A stretch of DNA of 64,000 nucleotides from an uncultured Spartobacteria bacterium (GCA_938011325.1 CALLUD010000022.1:7924-71923), one strand, 5' to 3'. Positions 52,784-62,094 are shown, numbered from the stretch's first letter. Program-made: numbers and translations. The notes: generated from the sequence alone by a model not told the origin.

Positions 52784-53274
52784 AGCTTCCGGTTCCAGGC
52801 CGCGATGCGGTCGGCCTGCGCGGCAAACAGCTCGTCCGTCGAATCGAGAATATCGATCGACTGGATCGTGTCGCCCTGCTGGATCGCGTTCACCACATCC
52901 TGGCCCTGCGTGACTTCGCCAAAGACCGTGTGCTTGCGATCGAGCCAGGGTGTCGGCACGTGCGTGATGAAAAACTGGCTGCCGTTCGTGCGGGGCCCGC
53001 GATTCGCCATCGAGAGAATGCCTGGCTTGTCGTGCTTGAGTGTCGGATCGAACTCGTCCTCGAACGTGTATCCCGGACCGCCCGCGCCCGTTCCCGTCGG
53101 GTCGCCGCCCTGGATCATGAAGTCGGCAATGACGCGGTGAAACTTGACCCCGTCATAATAGCCGCGCGACGCGAGATTCAGGAAGTTGGCAACCGTGACC
53201 GGCGTCTTGTCGGCAAAAAGAGTCAGGGCGATCTCGCCTTTGGAGGTCTTGAGAAGAATTCGAATGTCACTCAT
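52780..53274 (-). CDS. Peptidyl-prolyl isomerase, cyclophilin type, cytosolic
   Basis: The 164-residue protein begins MSDIRILLKTSKGEIALTLF with no signal peptide. Active-site motifs are FHRVIADFMIQGGDPTGTG and ANRGPRTNGSQFFIT. It catalyses proline isomerisation in the cytosol. The start (53272-53274) is by family alignment. It is divergent from a second, exported cyclophilin with a 95-base gap. Confidence 0.94.
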   Translation of the reverse strand: MSDIRILLKTSKGEIALTLFADKTPVTVANFLNLASRGYYDGVKFHRVIADFMIQGGDPTGTGAGGPGYTFEDEFDPTLKHDKPGILSMANRGPRTNGSQFFITHVPTPWLDRKHTVFGEVTQGQDVVNAIQQGDTIQSIDILDSTDELFAAQADRIAAWNRKL

Positions 53275-53369
53275 GGAGCGGCAGCATCCGGGCGCGGCAC
53301 CGGATTGTAAAGCCCGCTGCGAATCACACGTGACAGCACGCCGACTTCGGCGAGAATACACGACCAGCC

Positions 53370-53945
53370 ATGAAACTGCTTGATTCCCTCGCCGTCGTGC
53401 TTGCCGCCGCTTCGTTGTTCACTCCGCTTCACGCGCAGGAGGAGGTGGCCATTATCAAGACCAACAAGGGTGAAATGGTGGTCGAGTTCTGGCCCGACGT
53501 CGCGCCGAAGACGGTCGAAAACTTCAAGAAGCTCGCGAAGGAGGGCTTCTACAACGGCACGGCGTTTCACCGCATCATTCCCGGCTTCATGATCCAGGGC
53601 GGCGATCCGCTCACCAGGGACGAGTCGAAGGCTGCTCTCTGGGGCACGGGCGATCCGGGTTACAAGATCGACGCGGAGTTCAATGATCGGAAACACACCC
53701 GCGGCGTGCTCTCGATGGCGCGCTCGGCCGATCCAAACTCCGCCGGCAGCCAGTTTTTCATCATGCTCGGCAACGCGCCGCACCTCGACGGGCAATACAC
53801 CGCGTTTGGCAAATTGATCGAGGGTGACGACACGCTCACGAAGATCTCCGAGACGCCGACCACCACGGCGCCGAATGGCGAGCCCAGCCGCCCGACGGAG
53901 CGCGTCGAGGTCGAGAGCGTCACCATCGTCCCGAAGTCCGAATAA
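53370..53945 (+). CDS. Peptidyl-prolyl isomerase, cyclophilin type, exported
   Basis: The 191-residue protein has a signal peptide (MKLLDSLAVVLAAASLFTPLHA) and the cyclophilin motifs FHRIIPGFMIQGGDPLT and SADPNSAGSQFFIMLG. It would act in the periplasm on exported proteins. It is followed 5 bases later by the tautomerase gene and is likely in a run with the carbon-nitrogen hydrolase and M14 peptidase. Confidence 0.93.
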   Translation: MKLLDSLAVVLAAASLFTPLHAQEEVAIIKTNKGEMVVEFWPDVAPKTVENFKKLAKEGFYNGTAFHRIIPGFMIQGGDPLTRDESKAALWGTGDPGYKIDAEFNDRKHTRGVLSMARSADPNSAGSQFFIMLGNAPHLDGQYTAFGKLIEGDDTLTKISETPTTTAPNGEPSRPTERVEVESVTIVPKSE

Positions 53946-53950
53946 GCGGC

Positions 53951-54157
53951 ATGCCCTACGTCAACGTCCGCATCACCAGGGACGGCGCGACCACCGAGCA
54001 GAAGGCCCGGATCGTGTCGGAGATCACCGACACGCTGTGCCGCGTCCTCGGCAAAAAGCCGGAGCATACCCATATCGTCATCGACGAGATCGACCCTGTG
54101 AACTGGGGCTTCGCCGGGATGCTCACCACGGAATACCGAAAGCAGGACCCTCGATGA
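53951..54157 (+). CDS. 4-oxalocrotonate tautomerase-like protein
   Basis: The 68-residue protein starts MPYVNVRITRD; after removal of Met, Pro1 is the catalytic base of this superfamily. It continues TTEQKARIVSEITDTLCRVL and THIVIDEIDPVNWGFAG, the usual beta-alpha-beta unit. Substrate is unknown. It lies 5 bases after the exported cyclophilin gene and 46 before the carbon-nitrogen hydrolase. Confidence 0.9.
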   Translation: MPYVNVRITRDGATTEQKARIVSEITDTLCRVLGKKPEHTHIVIDEIDPVNWGFAGMLTTEYRKQDPR

Positions 54158-54203
54158 ATTGTCCCTTTCGCGAAGCGCGGAATTGGAGTTAAGTCCCGAC
54201 GCG

Positions 54204-55088
54204 ATGGCATCGAAACTCGTCAAGATCGGGCTGGTTCAGCACCACTGCACCGAAAACGTGGAGGAAAACGTGAATGCGGCGATTCGCGGCGTTCGCGAGG
54301 CCGCGGCGCGCGGCGCAAACATCATCTGCCTGCAGGAGCTGTTCCGCTCGCTCTATTTCTGCCAGGCCGAGGATCACAAATACTTCGAACTCGCCGAGCC
54401 GATTCCCGGCCCCTCCACGGAGACGTTTTCCGCGCTCGCAAAGGAGCTTGGCGTGGTGATCATCGCGTCGTTGTTCGAAAAGCGCGCTCCGGGCGTGTAT
54501 CACAACACGGCGGTTGTCCTCGACGCCGACGGCACCCTGCTCGGGAAGTATCGCAAGATGCATATTCCCGACGATCCGCTCTTCTACGAGAAGTTCTACT
54601 TCACGCCGGGCGATCTCGGCTTCTCCGCGTGGGACACGAAATTCGGGCGCATCGGCGTGTGCGTTTGCTGGGACCAATGGTATCCCGAGGCCGCCCGCCT
54701 CACCGCGATGCGCGGCGCGCAGATTCTTTTCTACCCCACCGCAATCGGCTGGCACCCGAGTGAGAAGGCAAAATATGGCGAGCGTCAGCACAGCTCGTGG
54801 GAGACCATCCAGCGCGGTCACGCCATCGCGAACGGCTGCTACGTGGCCGCGCCAAACCGCACCGGACTCGAAACCCCCGAGGGCGGCGACGGCATCGAGT
54901 TCTGGGGACAGAGTTTCATCTGCGATCCGTCGGGCATCATTCTCGACAAGGCCCCCGTCGATTCCGACGCGGTGCTCGTCACCGAGATCGATCTCGCGAG
55001 CGTGGACACGCAGCGCACTCACTGGCCCTTTCTCCGCGACCGGCGGATCGACGCCTACGGCGACATCACGCGGCGATTCATCGATTGA
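54204..55088 (+). CDS. aguB: Carbon-nitrogen hydrolase, probable N-carbamoylputrescine amidase
   Basis: The 294-residue nitrilase-superfamily enzyme has the Glu-Lys-Cys triad: E45 in CLQELFRSLYFCQAED, K118 in LGKYRKMHIPDD and C155 in GVCVCWDQWYPE. The surroundings (FYEKFYFTPGD, ATAIGWHP-like) match AguB, which cleaves N-carbamoylputrescine to putrescine. AguA is not in the window. The ATG 54204 (MASKLVKIGLV) was chosen because the frame before it is not conserved-looking. Confidence 0.9.
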   Translation: MASKLVKIGLVQHHCTENVEENVNAAIRGVREAAARGANIICLQELFRSLYFCQAEDHKYFELAEPIPGPSTETFSALAKELGVVIIASLFEKRAPGVYHNTAVVLDADGTLLGKYRKMHIPDDPLFYEKFYFTPGDLGFSAWDTKFGRIGVCVCWDQWYPEAARLTAMRGAQILFYPTAIGWHPSEKAKYGERQHSSWETIQRGHAIANGCYVAAPNRTGLETPEGGDGIEFWGQSFICDPSGIILDKAPVDSDAVLVTEIDLASVDTQRTHWPFLRDRRIDAYGDITRRFID

Positions 55089-55091
55089 CGG

Positions 55092-55865
55092 ATGGCGCGC
55101 GTCGCTCCGATTCGCCACACGCGGGTTCACGACTACGGCCACCTGGTCCGGCAATGGCGGTCGGTCGCACGCGCGCAGAAGCTGTCGCTCCGGCCCTACG
55201 CGTCGGCCTCCGGCTACGAGCTTTTCTACATCGAGCCGCGCAAGCCTGCGCCGGACCTTCCCTGGATCTACCTCTCCGCGGGAATCCACGGCGATGAGCC
55301 CGCGCCGCCCGCGGCACTCCTCGAGTGGGTCGCGACCCGGCCGCAAACGCTGCGCGAATTCAACCTCCTCGCGTTCCCCTGCCTCAATCCCTGGGGACTC
55401 GTGAACAACACGCGCACCGACGCAAACGGCCGCGATCTCAATCGCACCTACCACACCGACGACGTGCCGCAGACCGCCGCCCACAAGGCCGTTCTCGCCG
55501 ATCGACGCTTCGCCCTCGCGATCGCCCTGCACGAGGACTACGACGCAAACGGCATCTACATCTACGAGATTCCGTCGGCAAAGCGTTACTGGGCCGAATC
55601 GCTTCTCGAAACGGGTGGCCGGTATCTCCCGATCGACACGCGCCGCACCATCGAGGGACGCAGAAGCAACGCCGGCATCGTGCGACGCGCGATCCGACTG
55701 GACACCCTTCCCGAGCATCCCGAGGCGCTCACGCTCCACTTCAAGCACGCCGATCGCACCCTCACCGTCGAGACGCCCTCCGAGGCGCACATCGATGCCC
55801 GCATCGCGGCCCACATCGCCATGCTCGACCGCGCTATGGACTTGTGTCTTCGGTCGCGAATTTGA
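55092..55865 (+). CDS. M14-type zinc carboxypeptidase / AstE-like deacylase
   Basis: The 257-residue protein has zinc ligands in GIHGDE (H66, E69) and ALHEDYD (H148), plus GRDLNRTY for substrate carboxylate binding and TVETPSE near the C-terminus, where the catalytic Glu is expected. It is shorter than classical carboxypeptidases and resembles the succinylglutamate desuccinylase/aspartoacylase branch. It starts 3 bases after aguB, so it is likely co-transcribed with it. Confidence 0.82.
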   Translation: MARVAPIRHTRVHDYGHLVRQWRSVARAQKLSLRPYASASGYELFYIEPRKPAPDLPWIYLSAGIHGDEPAPPAALLEWVATRPQTLREFNLLAFPCLNPWGLVNNTRTDANGRDLNRTYHTDDVPQTAAHKAVLADRRFALAIALHEDYDANGIYIYEIPSAKRYWAESLLETGGRYLPIDTRRTIEGRRSNAGIVRRAIRLDTLPEHPEALTLHFKHADRTLTVETPSEAHIDARIAAHIAMLDRAMDLCLRSRI

Positions 55866-55910
55866 ACATCGGCAATTTACAAAAGCGCCCGACTGGTTAC
55901 TTTTCCGCGC

Positions 55911-57056
55911 GTGATACGACCCCTGTTTGTTGTTTTTTCGTTGCTGCCTCTCGCCGCGGCGTTTGCCGACACCGTGACATTGAAGTCCGGCGAGGTCGTT
56001 GAAGGCCGCATCACTTCCGCCCCGAACGCCGACCCCATCACCATCGAAGTTCAGTTTTCGCCGACCATCGTCGACCGGCGTCAAATCTCCCGCGCCGAGA
56101 TCGCCAAACTGAGCCAGGAAACTCCGGACTCCGTCGCGTTCAAAGCCATCGAGTCCCTCACGCCTCCCTCCACGGCGCTGAAAAAGGACGTCTACGACGC
56201 ACCGCTCGGCAAGCTCCTCGAATTCCTGCGCAAGTTCCCGGATTCGCCCCACGCCGAGGTGGTTCGCGAGAAGGTCAACGAATTTCAGGAACAGGCGGAT
56301 CGCATCAGGACCGGTGAAGTGAAGATCGCCGGCGTCTGGCTGCCTGCGGATTCCAACGAGAAATACCAGATCGAGGCGGCGGAAAAACTCGAGACCCTGA
56401 AAAAGGCTCTCGCGTCCAACGATTTCGCCGGCGCCGCAAACGCCTTCGACAGCCTCACCAAGTCCCACAAGGAATCGATCGCCTACGCGGAAGCCATCGA
56501 GCCGGCACGGGAGGCCACGGAAAAACTCATCCAGCAGCTCAACTTCACGATCGGCAACCTTCCGGTCACCCTCGAGCAACGCCAGGCCGCGATCGACCGC
56601 ACGCCGCCGGAGCAGCGCGCGGCCATCGAAGCGGCCGTCCAGGCCGAGAACGCCCAGGCCCGCGCCGTCGCCGAGCAGGCGCAGAAGGCGGGCATCCGCT
56701 TCTTCGCGGTCGCGCCATTCGACGAAAAGGGCCTCAAGGACATGGACAAGTCCGCGCGCCAGCTTCTTGCCGAGATCGAAGCGATCGATCGCAACAAGTT
56801 CGAAACGGGTGCCCGGTTGATCAATCAGGTCAGCAGCGATCTCACCAATGGCGATCTCGCCGCCGCCGAGAACGGCCTCACGCAGTTGAAGGCGATCTGG
56901 CCCTCCTACGAGGGACTCCCCCGCCTCGAAACCCGCCTGCGCGAAAAGCAGCGCGAAGCCGAGAAAGCCGCCCAGCCCACTCCGGAGCCAACTCCGACTC
57001 CGGCGCCGGCTGCTCCCGAGACTCCGGCACCCGCGGAAGCCCCGGCCGAGTCCTGA
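55911..57056 (+). CDS. Exported protein with a Pro-rich tail, unknown
   Basis: The 381-residue protein starts at GTG 55911 with a signal peptide (MIRPLFVVFSLLPLAAAFA). The first mature part DTVTLKSGEVVEGRITSAP is like the small Sm-like/SH3-type domain seen in many verrucomicrobial exported proteins. A long helical region follows (about 75-345), then a Pro/Thr/Glu repeat tail (EPTPTPAPAAPETPAPAE) to the end. No catalytic motif seen. A TTTACA box lies at 55876-55881. Confidence 0.7.
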   Translation: MIRPLFVVFSLLPLAAAFADTVTLKSGEVVEGRITSAPNADPITIEVQFSPTIVDRRQISRAEIAKLSQETPDSVAFKAIESLTPPSTALKKDVYDAPLGKLLEFLRKFPDSPHAEVVREKVNEFQEQADRIRTGEVKIAGVWLPADSNEKYQIEAAEKLETLKKALASNDFAGAANAFDSLTKSHKESIAYAEAIEPAREATEKLIQQLNFTIGNLPVTLEQRQAAIDRTPPEQRAAIEAAVQAENAQARAVAEQAQKAGIRFFAVAPFDEKGLKDMDKSARQLLAEIEAIDRNKFETGARLINQVSSDLTNGDLAAAENGLTQLKAIWPSYEGLPRLETRLREKQREAEKAAQPTPEPTPTPAPAAPETPAPAEAPAES

Positions 57057-57102
57057 CATTTCCCGCTTGCCGAGCAGCCCGCGCGGCGTGCTCAATTCCC
57101 CG

Positions 57103-57690
57103 ATGAGCCGTTCCGCCACCATCGAGCGCAAGACCGCCGAAACCGACATCCGCCTCCAGCTGGAGGTTGACGGCTCCGGTGCCTCCACGATCGAAAGCGG
57201 CATTCCGTTTTTCGATCACATGCTCACGCTCTTTTCGCGGCACGGCCTGTTCGATCTCGATCTCAAGGCCACGGGCGACATCGCGGTGGATCTCCATCAC
57301 ACGGTCGAGGACACCGGCATCTGCCTCGGCCAGGCGCTCACGAAGGCCCTCGGCGACAAGAAGGGCCTGCGCCGCTACGGCCACGCCTACGTCCCGATGG
57401 ACGAAACCCTCGTGCGCGCGGTCGTCGACCTCAGCGGCCGCCCGTTTCTCGAATACCGCGCTCCCGGCGGCGTCGAGCCGATCCGGGATTTTTCCTTCCA
57501 GCTCGTGGAGGAATTCCTGCGCGGCTTCACGATGAACGCGCTCGCGAACGTCCACATCGAGGTGCTCTACGGCCGCGACGCGCACCACATGGCGGAGGGC
57601 GTCTTCAAGGCGCTCGCCCGCGCGCTCGATGTCGCCGCGCAGATCGACCCGCGCGTGCAGGGCGTGCCCAGCACAAAGGGCGTGCTCTAA
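57103..57690 (+). CDS. hisB: Imidazoleglycerol-phosphate dehydratase
   Basis: HisB is the sixth step of histidine synthesis. The 195-residue protein has two pseudo-repeats with metal ligands: FFDHMLTLFSRHG, DLHHTVEDTGICLGQAL, and EVLYGRDAHHMAEGVFKALARAL. It lacks the N-terminal phosphatase domain of enterobacterial HisB. The ATG 57103 (MSRSATIERKTAET) is chosen; TTG 57067 is in frame. It heads hisB-hisH-hisA. Confidence 0.96.
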   Translation: MSRSATIERKTAETDIRLQLEVDGSGASTIESGIPFFDHMLTLFSRHGLFDLDLKATGDIAVDLHHTVEDTGICLGQALTKALGDKKGLRRYGHAYVPMDETLVRAVVDLSGRPFLEYRAPGGVEPIRDFSFQLVEEFLRGFTMNALANVHIEVLYGRDAHHMAEGVFKALARALDVAAQIDPRVQGVPSTKGVL

Positions 57691-57738
57691 GGCCGCCTTG
57701 CAATCGTCTCCATCCGATTCCATGTTGCTGGCTTGGGC

Positions 57739-58395
57739 ATGAAAACCATTGGCATCGTCGACTACCGCCGCGGCAATCTTCGCAGCGTCACCAAGGCGCT
57801 CGAGGCCGTGGGCGCACACCCACGCCTCATTTCCGCTCCGGCGGAGCTCGACGAGGTGACCGCGGTCGTCGTGCCCGGCGTGGGTGCTTTTGGCGACTGT
57901 GCCCGCAATCTCCGCGCGACCGGGCTCTGGGACCCGCTGCGCGAATGGATCCGCAACGACCGCCCCTTTCTCGGCATCTGCCTCGGCTATCAATTGCTCT
58001 TCGAATCCAGCGAGGAAACTCCCGGCGTCGAGGGCTTCGGGGTATTTCGCGGAGAGGTTCGCCGCTTTCCCGCCGGCGCGCTCAAGGTGCCGCACATGGG
58101 CTGGAACACGCTGGAGATTCGCCCGGCCGGCGCCGCGCTCTACGCGGGCCTGCCGTCCAACCCGAGCGTTTACTTCGTCCACTCGTTCCGTCCCGAGCCG
58201 GTGGACGACTCGCTCGTTTCCGCGACCTGCGACTATGGAGGCCCGTTCGCCGCGAGCATCTCGCGAGGCAATCTCCACGCCGTGCAATTCCACCCCGAGA
58301 AGAGCCAGCGCAACGGCCTCACCATCCTGAAAAATTTTGTGTCGTCGATCGGATCGACGGTCGAGAATTCCCATGCTGTTGCTGCCTGCGATTGA
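57739..58395 (+). CDS. hisH: Imidazole glycerol phosphate synthase, glutaminase subunit
   Basis: HisH supplies ammonia to HisF. The 218-residue class I glutaminase has the nucleophile Cys81 in FLGICLGYQLLFESS, and His185-Glu187 in VQFHPEKSQ. Other conserved parts are VVPGVGAFGDC and HMGWNTLE. HisF is not in the window. Start ATG 57739; TTG 57733 just before is in frame. It overlaps hisA by 23 bases. Confidence 0.95.
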   Translation: MKTIGIVDYRRGNLRSVTKALEAVGAHPRLISAPAELDEVTAVVVPGVGAFGDCARNLRATGLWDPLREWIRNDRPFLGICLGYQLLFESSEETPGVEGFGVFRGEVRRFPAGALKVPHMGWNTLEIRPAGAALYAGLPSNPSVYFVHSFRPEPVDDSLVSATCDYGGPFAASISRGNLHAVQFHPEKSQRNGLTILKNFVSSIGSTVENSHAVAACD

Positions 58396-59092
58396 TCTGA
58401 TGAACGGCGAGGTCGTGCGCCTCCGCCGCGGTGAAGCCACCGAGAAAACCGTTTACTCCAACGACCCGCCCGCCTTCGCGCGGCGCTGGCACGAAGCCGG
58501 CGGCGACTGGCTCCATCTCGTCGACCTCGACGCGGCCTTCACCGGCGAGTCCCGCAACCTCGACGCCGTCCGCGCGATTTGCGAGGCCGTGCCCATTCCC
58601 TGCGAACTCGGCGGCGGCATGCGATCCGAGGAGGCAATCCGCGCCGCGCTCGACGCCGGCGTTCAGCGCGTCGTGATCGGCACGCGCGCCAGTGAGTCGC
58701 TCGATTTCGTGCGCGAGATGTGCCGGACCTTTGGGGGTCAGCGCATCGCGGTGGGCATCGATGCGCGCGATGGCCGGGTCGCCGTGAAGGGCTGGACCGA
58801 AACGACGCATCGCGATGCCATGGGCCTCGCCCTCGATGCCCAGGCCGCCGGCGCGGGCGCGATCATCTACACCGACATCGCGACCGACGGCATGCTCCAG
58901 GGGCCGAACTTCGCCGAGCTGGAAAAACTGCTCGTCGCGCTGGATTGCCCGCTCATCGCGAGCGGCGGCGTCTCGTCGCCCGACGATGTCCGCCGGCTCG
59001 CCGCAATGCCCGGTCTTTACGGCGCGATCATCGGCAAGGCGCTTTACGACGGCCACATCACCGGGGATCTTCGCCAGCTCATGGCCGGATAA
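58373..59092 (+). CDS. hisA: ProFAR isomerase (phosphoribosylformimino-AICAR ribotide isomerase)
   Basis: HisA opens the ribose of ProFAR in histidine synthesis. The 239-residue half-barrel-repeat protein begins MLLLPAIDLMNGEVVRLRRG with catalytic Asp8, and has IYTDIATDGMLQGPN with the second Asp, VGIDARDGRVAVKGW and ASGGVSSPDDV phosphate-binding loops. Length and motifs are typical. It starts within hisH (23-base overlap). Confidence 0.96.
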   Translation: MLLLPAIDLMNGEVVRLRRGEATEKTVYSNDPPAFARRWHEAGGDWLHLVDLDAAFTGESRNLDAVRAICEAVPIPCELGGGMRSEEAIRAALDAGVQRVVIGTRASESLDFVREMCRTFGGQRIAVGIDARDGRVAVKGWTETTHRDAMGLALDAQAAGAGAIIYTDIATDGMLQGPNFAELEKLLVALDCPLIASGGVSSPDDVRRLAAMPGLYGAIIGKALYDGHITGDLRQLMAG

Positions 59093-59137
59093 CGCCGGCT
59101 TGCTGTTTATTTCCGGCGTGCTAGAGGTGGCGTCAGC

Positions 59138-60004
59138 ATGAAGCGCCGCGATTTCCTGAAATCCGCCTTCGGGGCCACGCTGGCCGTTCCCTTCGTCGCG
59201 AGCACGCGCGCCGCGGAGACTCCCTTTCACGCCACGGATCGCATCGTTCTCGGTCCGCGCAAGATCGAGTGCTGCCGCATGTTCATCGGCACCGGCTCCC
59301 ATGGCTTCCGCAAAAGTTCCTCGCAAACCCGCGGCCTTGGCATCGAGGGCCTCAAGGACATGCTTCTCGACGGCTACAGATTGGGCCTCACCTCGTGGGA
59401 CTCCGCCGACAACTACGGCTCACACCCTTCCCTGAAGCTGGCGATCGAAGCCGGCGTGCCTCGCGAAAAGGTCACCATTCTCACGAAGAGCTTCTCACGC
59501 GACCCATACAGCATTCGCGCCGACATCGAGCGCTACCTGCACGAACTCGGCACCGACACGATCGACATCTTTCTCTTCCATTGTCTGGAGGATCCCAACT
59601 GGCCTCGGAACATGCGCGGGGCCATGGACGTGGTGAACGAATTTCAGGACCGCGGCATCATCCGCTCGAAAGGCGTCTCCTGCCACAGCTTCGGCGCGTT
59701 GAAAGCCGCCGCGAAGGAGCCGTGGGTCGAGATCGATCTCGCCCGCATCAATCCGCGCGGCGTCGTCATGGATGCGGACACGCCTTCCGTCGTTTCCGTG
59801 CTGCGCGAGATGAAAGCCGCCGGCAAGGGCGTCATCGGAATGAAGGTCCTCGGCAACGGCCAGCTCGCCTCGCGCGCGGATGAATGCCTCGAGTTCGTCC
59901 TGAATCTCGATTGCGTGGACGCCGTCACGATCGGCCCCGAAAACCCGTCGCAACTCGAAGACCTCGTCGCACGAATCGCCCGGACTCCGCGCGCCGCGGT
60001 GTAA
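59138..60004 (+). CDS. Exported aldo/keto reductase with Tat signal
   Basis: The 288-residue protein begins MKRRDFLKSAFGATLAVPF, a twin-arginine signal. The aldo/keto reductase tetrad is present: Asp88 and Tyr93 in WDSADNYGSHPS, Lys117 in ILTKSF and His148 in IFLFHC. Cofactor contacts appear later (VITIGPENPSQLE-like DAVTIGPENP). Folded export of a cofactor enzyme fits the Tat route. It follows hisA by 45 bases but has no histidine link. Confidence 0.85.
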   Translation: MKRRDFLKSAFGATLAVPFVASTRAAETPFHATDRIVLGPRKIECCRMFIGTGSHGFRKSSSQTRGLGIEGLKDMLLDGYRLGLTSWDSADNYGSHPSLKLAIEAGVPREKVTILTKSFSRDPYSIRADIERYLHELGTDTIDIFLFHCLEDPNWPRNMRGAMDVVNEFQDRGIIRSKGVSCHSFGALKAAAKEPWVEIDLARINPRGVVMDADTPSVVSVLREMKAAGKGVIGMKVLGNGQLASRADECLEFVLNLDCVDAVTIGPENPSQLEDLVARIARTPRAAV

Positions 60005-60006
60005 AA

Positions 60007-60678
60007 TTATTCCTCGCCCTGCTCGTCGGCGGGAGGCGCCGTATCCGCCAGTTCCTTGAGGAGATTGCAGGCGTCCAACGTCAGGCTCTTCGCCTCGGCC
60101 ACAGGGTCGGCGACATCCGCCGGCGGCTCGGGCGAAAGAATCAGCGCGCGTGCCTCGGCAATATCCTGCGCCACATCGACGTAATCCTCCGGCGCTCCTC
60201 CAAACATCGCCGCGAGCGGCTGCTCCATCAAACGCGCAATGTCGGCCACCGGACCGCCGTCCCGTTCGAGCGACCGCCACGCAAGCTCCTCACGCGCAAG
60301 CGCGTCGGAGTCGTAGTTCAGCCCGGCCTGCCGCGCGATCATCGTGTATTTCTCGGTCAGGATCGCGAGGGCGTGGTTCTCCAGCGTCTGGTCGGCTTCC
60401 TTCATCGCCAGCTTCTTCACCGCCTCGTTTGCGGCTCCCTGGCTCTGGGCGATTCGAAAACTCGCGATCGGCGAAAAATTGAATTGCGACGTGTAAATGC
60501 GATATCGCGCGATCAGGCCGTCGAGCCCCTTGCCTCGCTTCTCCGCGACCCAGCTCTCCACCTCGAGCTTTGAGAGTTCCGCCGGATTGAACCCCTTGAG
60601 ATTCGCCTGCCGTGGCCACAGCACGTAAACACAGAGCGCTACGACAAGGAGGAGAAAGATCTTGGTAATGGGCCGCAT
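60007..60678 (-). CDS. Membrane-anchored protein of unknown function
   Basis: The 223-residue protein has an N-terminal membrane helix (MRPITKIFLLLVVALCVYVLW) and a helix-rich, acidic outside domain with LEVESWVAEKRGKGLDGLIA and LDACNLLKELADTAPP at the end. I recognise no family. It converges with the aldo/keto reductase gene (2-base gap) and is divergent from the heptose adenylyltransferase across 107 bases, which should hold both promoters. Confidence 0.7.
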   Translation of the reverse strand: MRPITKIFLLLVVALCVYVLWPRQANLKGFNPAELSKLEVESWVAEKRGKGLDGLIARYRIYTSQFNFSPIASFRIAQSQGAANEAVKKLAMKEADQTLENHALAILTEKYTMIARQAGLNYDSDALAREELAWRSLERDGGPVADIARLMEQPLAAMFGGAPEDYVDVAQDIAEARALILSPEPPADVADPVAEAKSLTLDACNLLKELADTAPPADEQGEE

Positions 60679-60785
60679 ATCTGGATTGGGAGAAATTCGC
60701 GGAAAAGCATGTCCCGCTCCCCGATTTTCCGCGAGTCAATTTTTCCGTTGCCCGTGCGAGTCGATCCGCACCACCTTGTGAATCC

Positions 60786-61268
60786 ATGTCCGCCGTGCTC
60801 TCCATCGACGCCCTGGCTGCGGAAGCCGATGCCCTCCGCCGCGCCGGCCGCCGACTGGTCCTCACCAATGGCTGCTTCGACATTCTTCATGTCGGGCACC
60901 TCGATTACCTGGAGCGCGCCCGTGCGCTCGGCGACGCCCTTGCGATCGCCGTGAACTCCGACCGCTCGGTCCGCGAGTTGAAAGGGCCCACCCGCCCCAT
61001 CAACTCCGAGCAGGATCGCGCGCGAATCCTCGCCGCACTGCGCACCGTGGACTTCGTCACGATCTTCGACGCGCCCCGCGCCACCGCCGTCATCGAGCAG
61101 GTCCGGCCCGCGCTCTACGCGAAGGGCGGCGACTACACGATCGATTCCCTCAATCCCGAGGAACGCGCCGCGCTCGAGCGCGTCGGCACGGAGATTCACA
61201 TCCTCCCGCTCGTGCCGGGAAAATCGACCACCGCCATCCTCGAGCGCAGTCGCAGTTCCGGCGATTGA
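60786..61268 (+). CDS. rfaE2: Heptose 1-phosphate adenylyltransferase (RfaE domain II type)
   Basis: The 160-residue nucleotidyltransferase has TNGCFDILHVGHLDYLERAR with the HxGH ATP site (residues 35-38), SDRSVRELKGPTRPI and the C-terminal LVPGKSTTAILERSR. It makes ADP- or nucleotide-linked heptose for the inner core of lipopolysaccharide; this is the stand-alone form of the HldE C-terminal domain. GmhA lies at 23276-23842. The kinase and phosphatase partners are not in the window. Confidence 0.92.
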   Translation: MSAVLSIDALAAEADALRRAGRRLVLTNGCFDILHVGHLDYLERARALGDALAIAVNSDRSVRELKGPTRPINSEQDRARILAALRTVDFVTIFDAPRATAVIEQVRPALYAKGGDYTIDSLNPEERAALERVGTEIHILPLVPGKSTTAILERSRSSGD

Positions 61269-61281
61269 GCGTCCGCGACGG

Positions 61282-62094
61282 CTACCCTCCGTAAGCCCCG
61301 TAACGCTCCACGCCGCGTTTCCACACCCACCGGCTGAGCAGGAAGAGCCCGATCATCCATCCCGCCTGGATCGCGAGCCCCGTCCACATTTCCGCACCCG
61401 CGGATTTCCCCATCAACACCGACACCGGAAAATACAGCTCATAGGGAAACGGCAGCGCCCGCAGAACCAGCGCGACGTTCTCCGGCATCACGTCGATCGG
61501 AAAAATCCGCCCGCTCAGAAAATACTCGAACGAGTAGAGAATGAAGACGAGCGTCGAAATCTCCAGCACCCAGAACGCCAGCGTCGCCAGCACGAATGCG
61601 ATCAGAAACTGGATTGCCGCCGCCATCCCGAGCGACACGAAAAAGACCAGCCACGTCACCGCGTCCTTCGGAAAGCTCGCCTCCGTCGGCAGCCAGACCG
61701 CCATCACCAGCACCGGAATCGACGCCACCCCCGCATACACCGCCCGCGCGCTCAGGAACATCGTCGACCGGTAGCCGAGGTAATTCAGCGGACGCAGCAA
61801 AAACGCGCTGATCCGCCCCTCGCGAATGTCCGCCGCGATCTGCCACTCGTCGTCCGTCGGGCTCACGAGCATCTCCACCACCGTCACCGCCACGAAATAG
61901 AAAACCATCTCGCGAAATCCGTAGCCCGCGATGTCCTCGCCGGTCTCCTCGTAGATCGCGCGCCAGATCCAGATCGTCGCCGCCAGCGGCACGAGCCCAA
62001 ACAACGAGCGGATGAAAAAGTTCCACCGGTAGACAAACGAGTTCTGCAACCCCAGCGAGAAGATCGTTCGATAAGGCTCGAGTCGCCGCACCAT
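61282..62094 (-). CDS. ABC-2 type transporter permease (DUF990-like)
   Basis: The 270-residue inner-membrane protein has six hydrophobic segments. The segments QNSFVYRWNFFIRSLFGLVP near the start and ISTLVFILYSFEYFLSGRIF, PIDVMPENVALVLRALPFPY later fit the ABC-2/DUF990 permeases that pair with a separate ATPase. The ATPase gene is not next to it. Substrate unknown. It is divergent from the STAS gene. Confidence 0.85.
   Translation of the reverse strand: MVRRLEPYRTIFSLGLQNSFVYRWNFFIRSLFGLVPLAATIWIWRAIYEETGEDIAGYGFREMVFYFVAVTVVEMLVSPTDDEWQIAADIREGRISAFLLRPLNYLGYRSTMFLSARAVYAGVASIPVLVMAVWLPTEASFPKDAVTWLVFFVSLGMAAAIQFLIAFVLATLAFWVLEISTLVFILYSFEYFLSGRIFPIDVMPENVALVLRALPFPYELYFPVSVLMGKSAGAEMWTGLAIQAGWMIGLFLLSRWVWKRGVERYGAYGG

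Noticed and set aside
54189..57203. A 1004-codon minus-strand frame opposite aguB, the M14 peptidase and the exported protein
   Set aside because: Antisense shadow across several well-supported genes; no start context or motifs.
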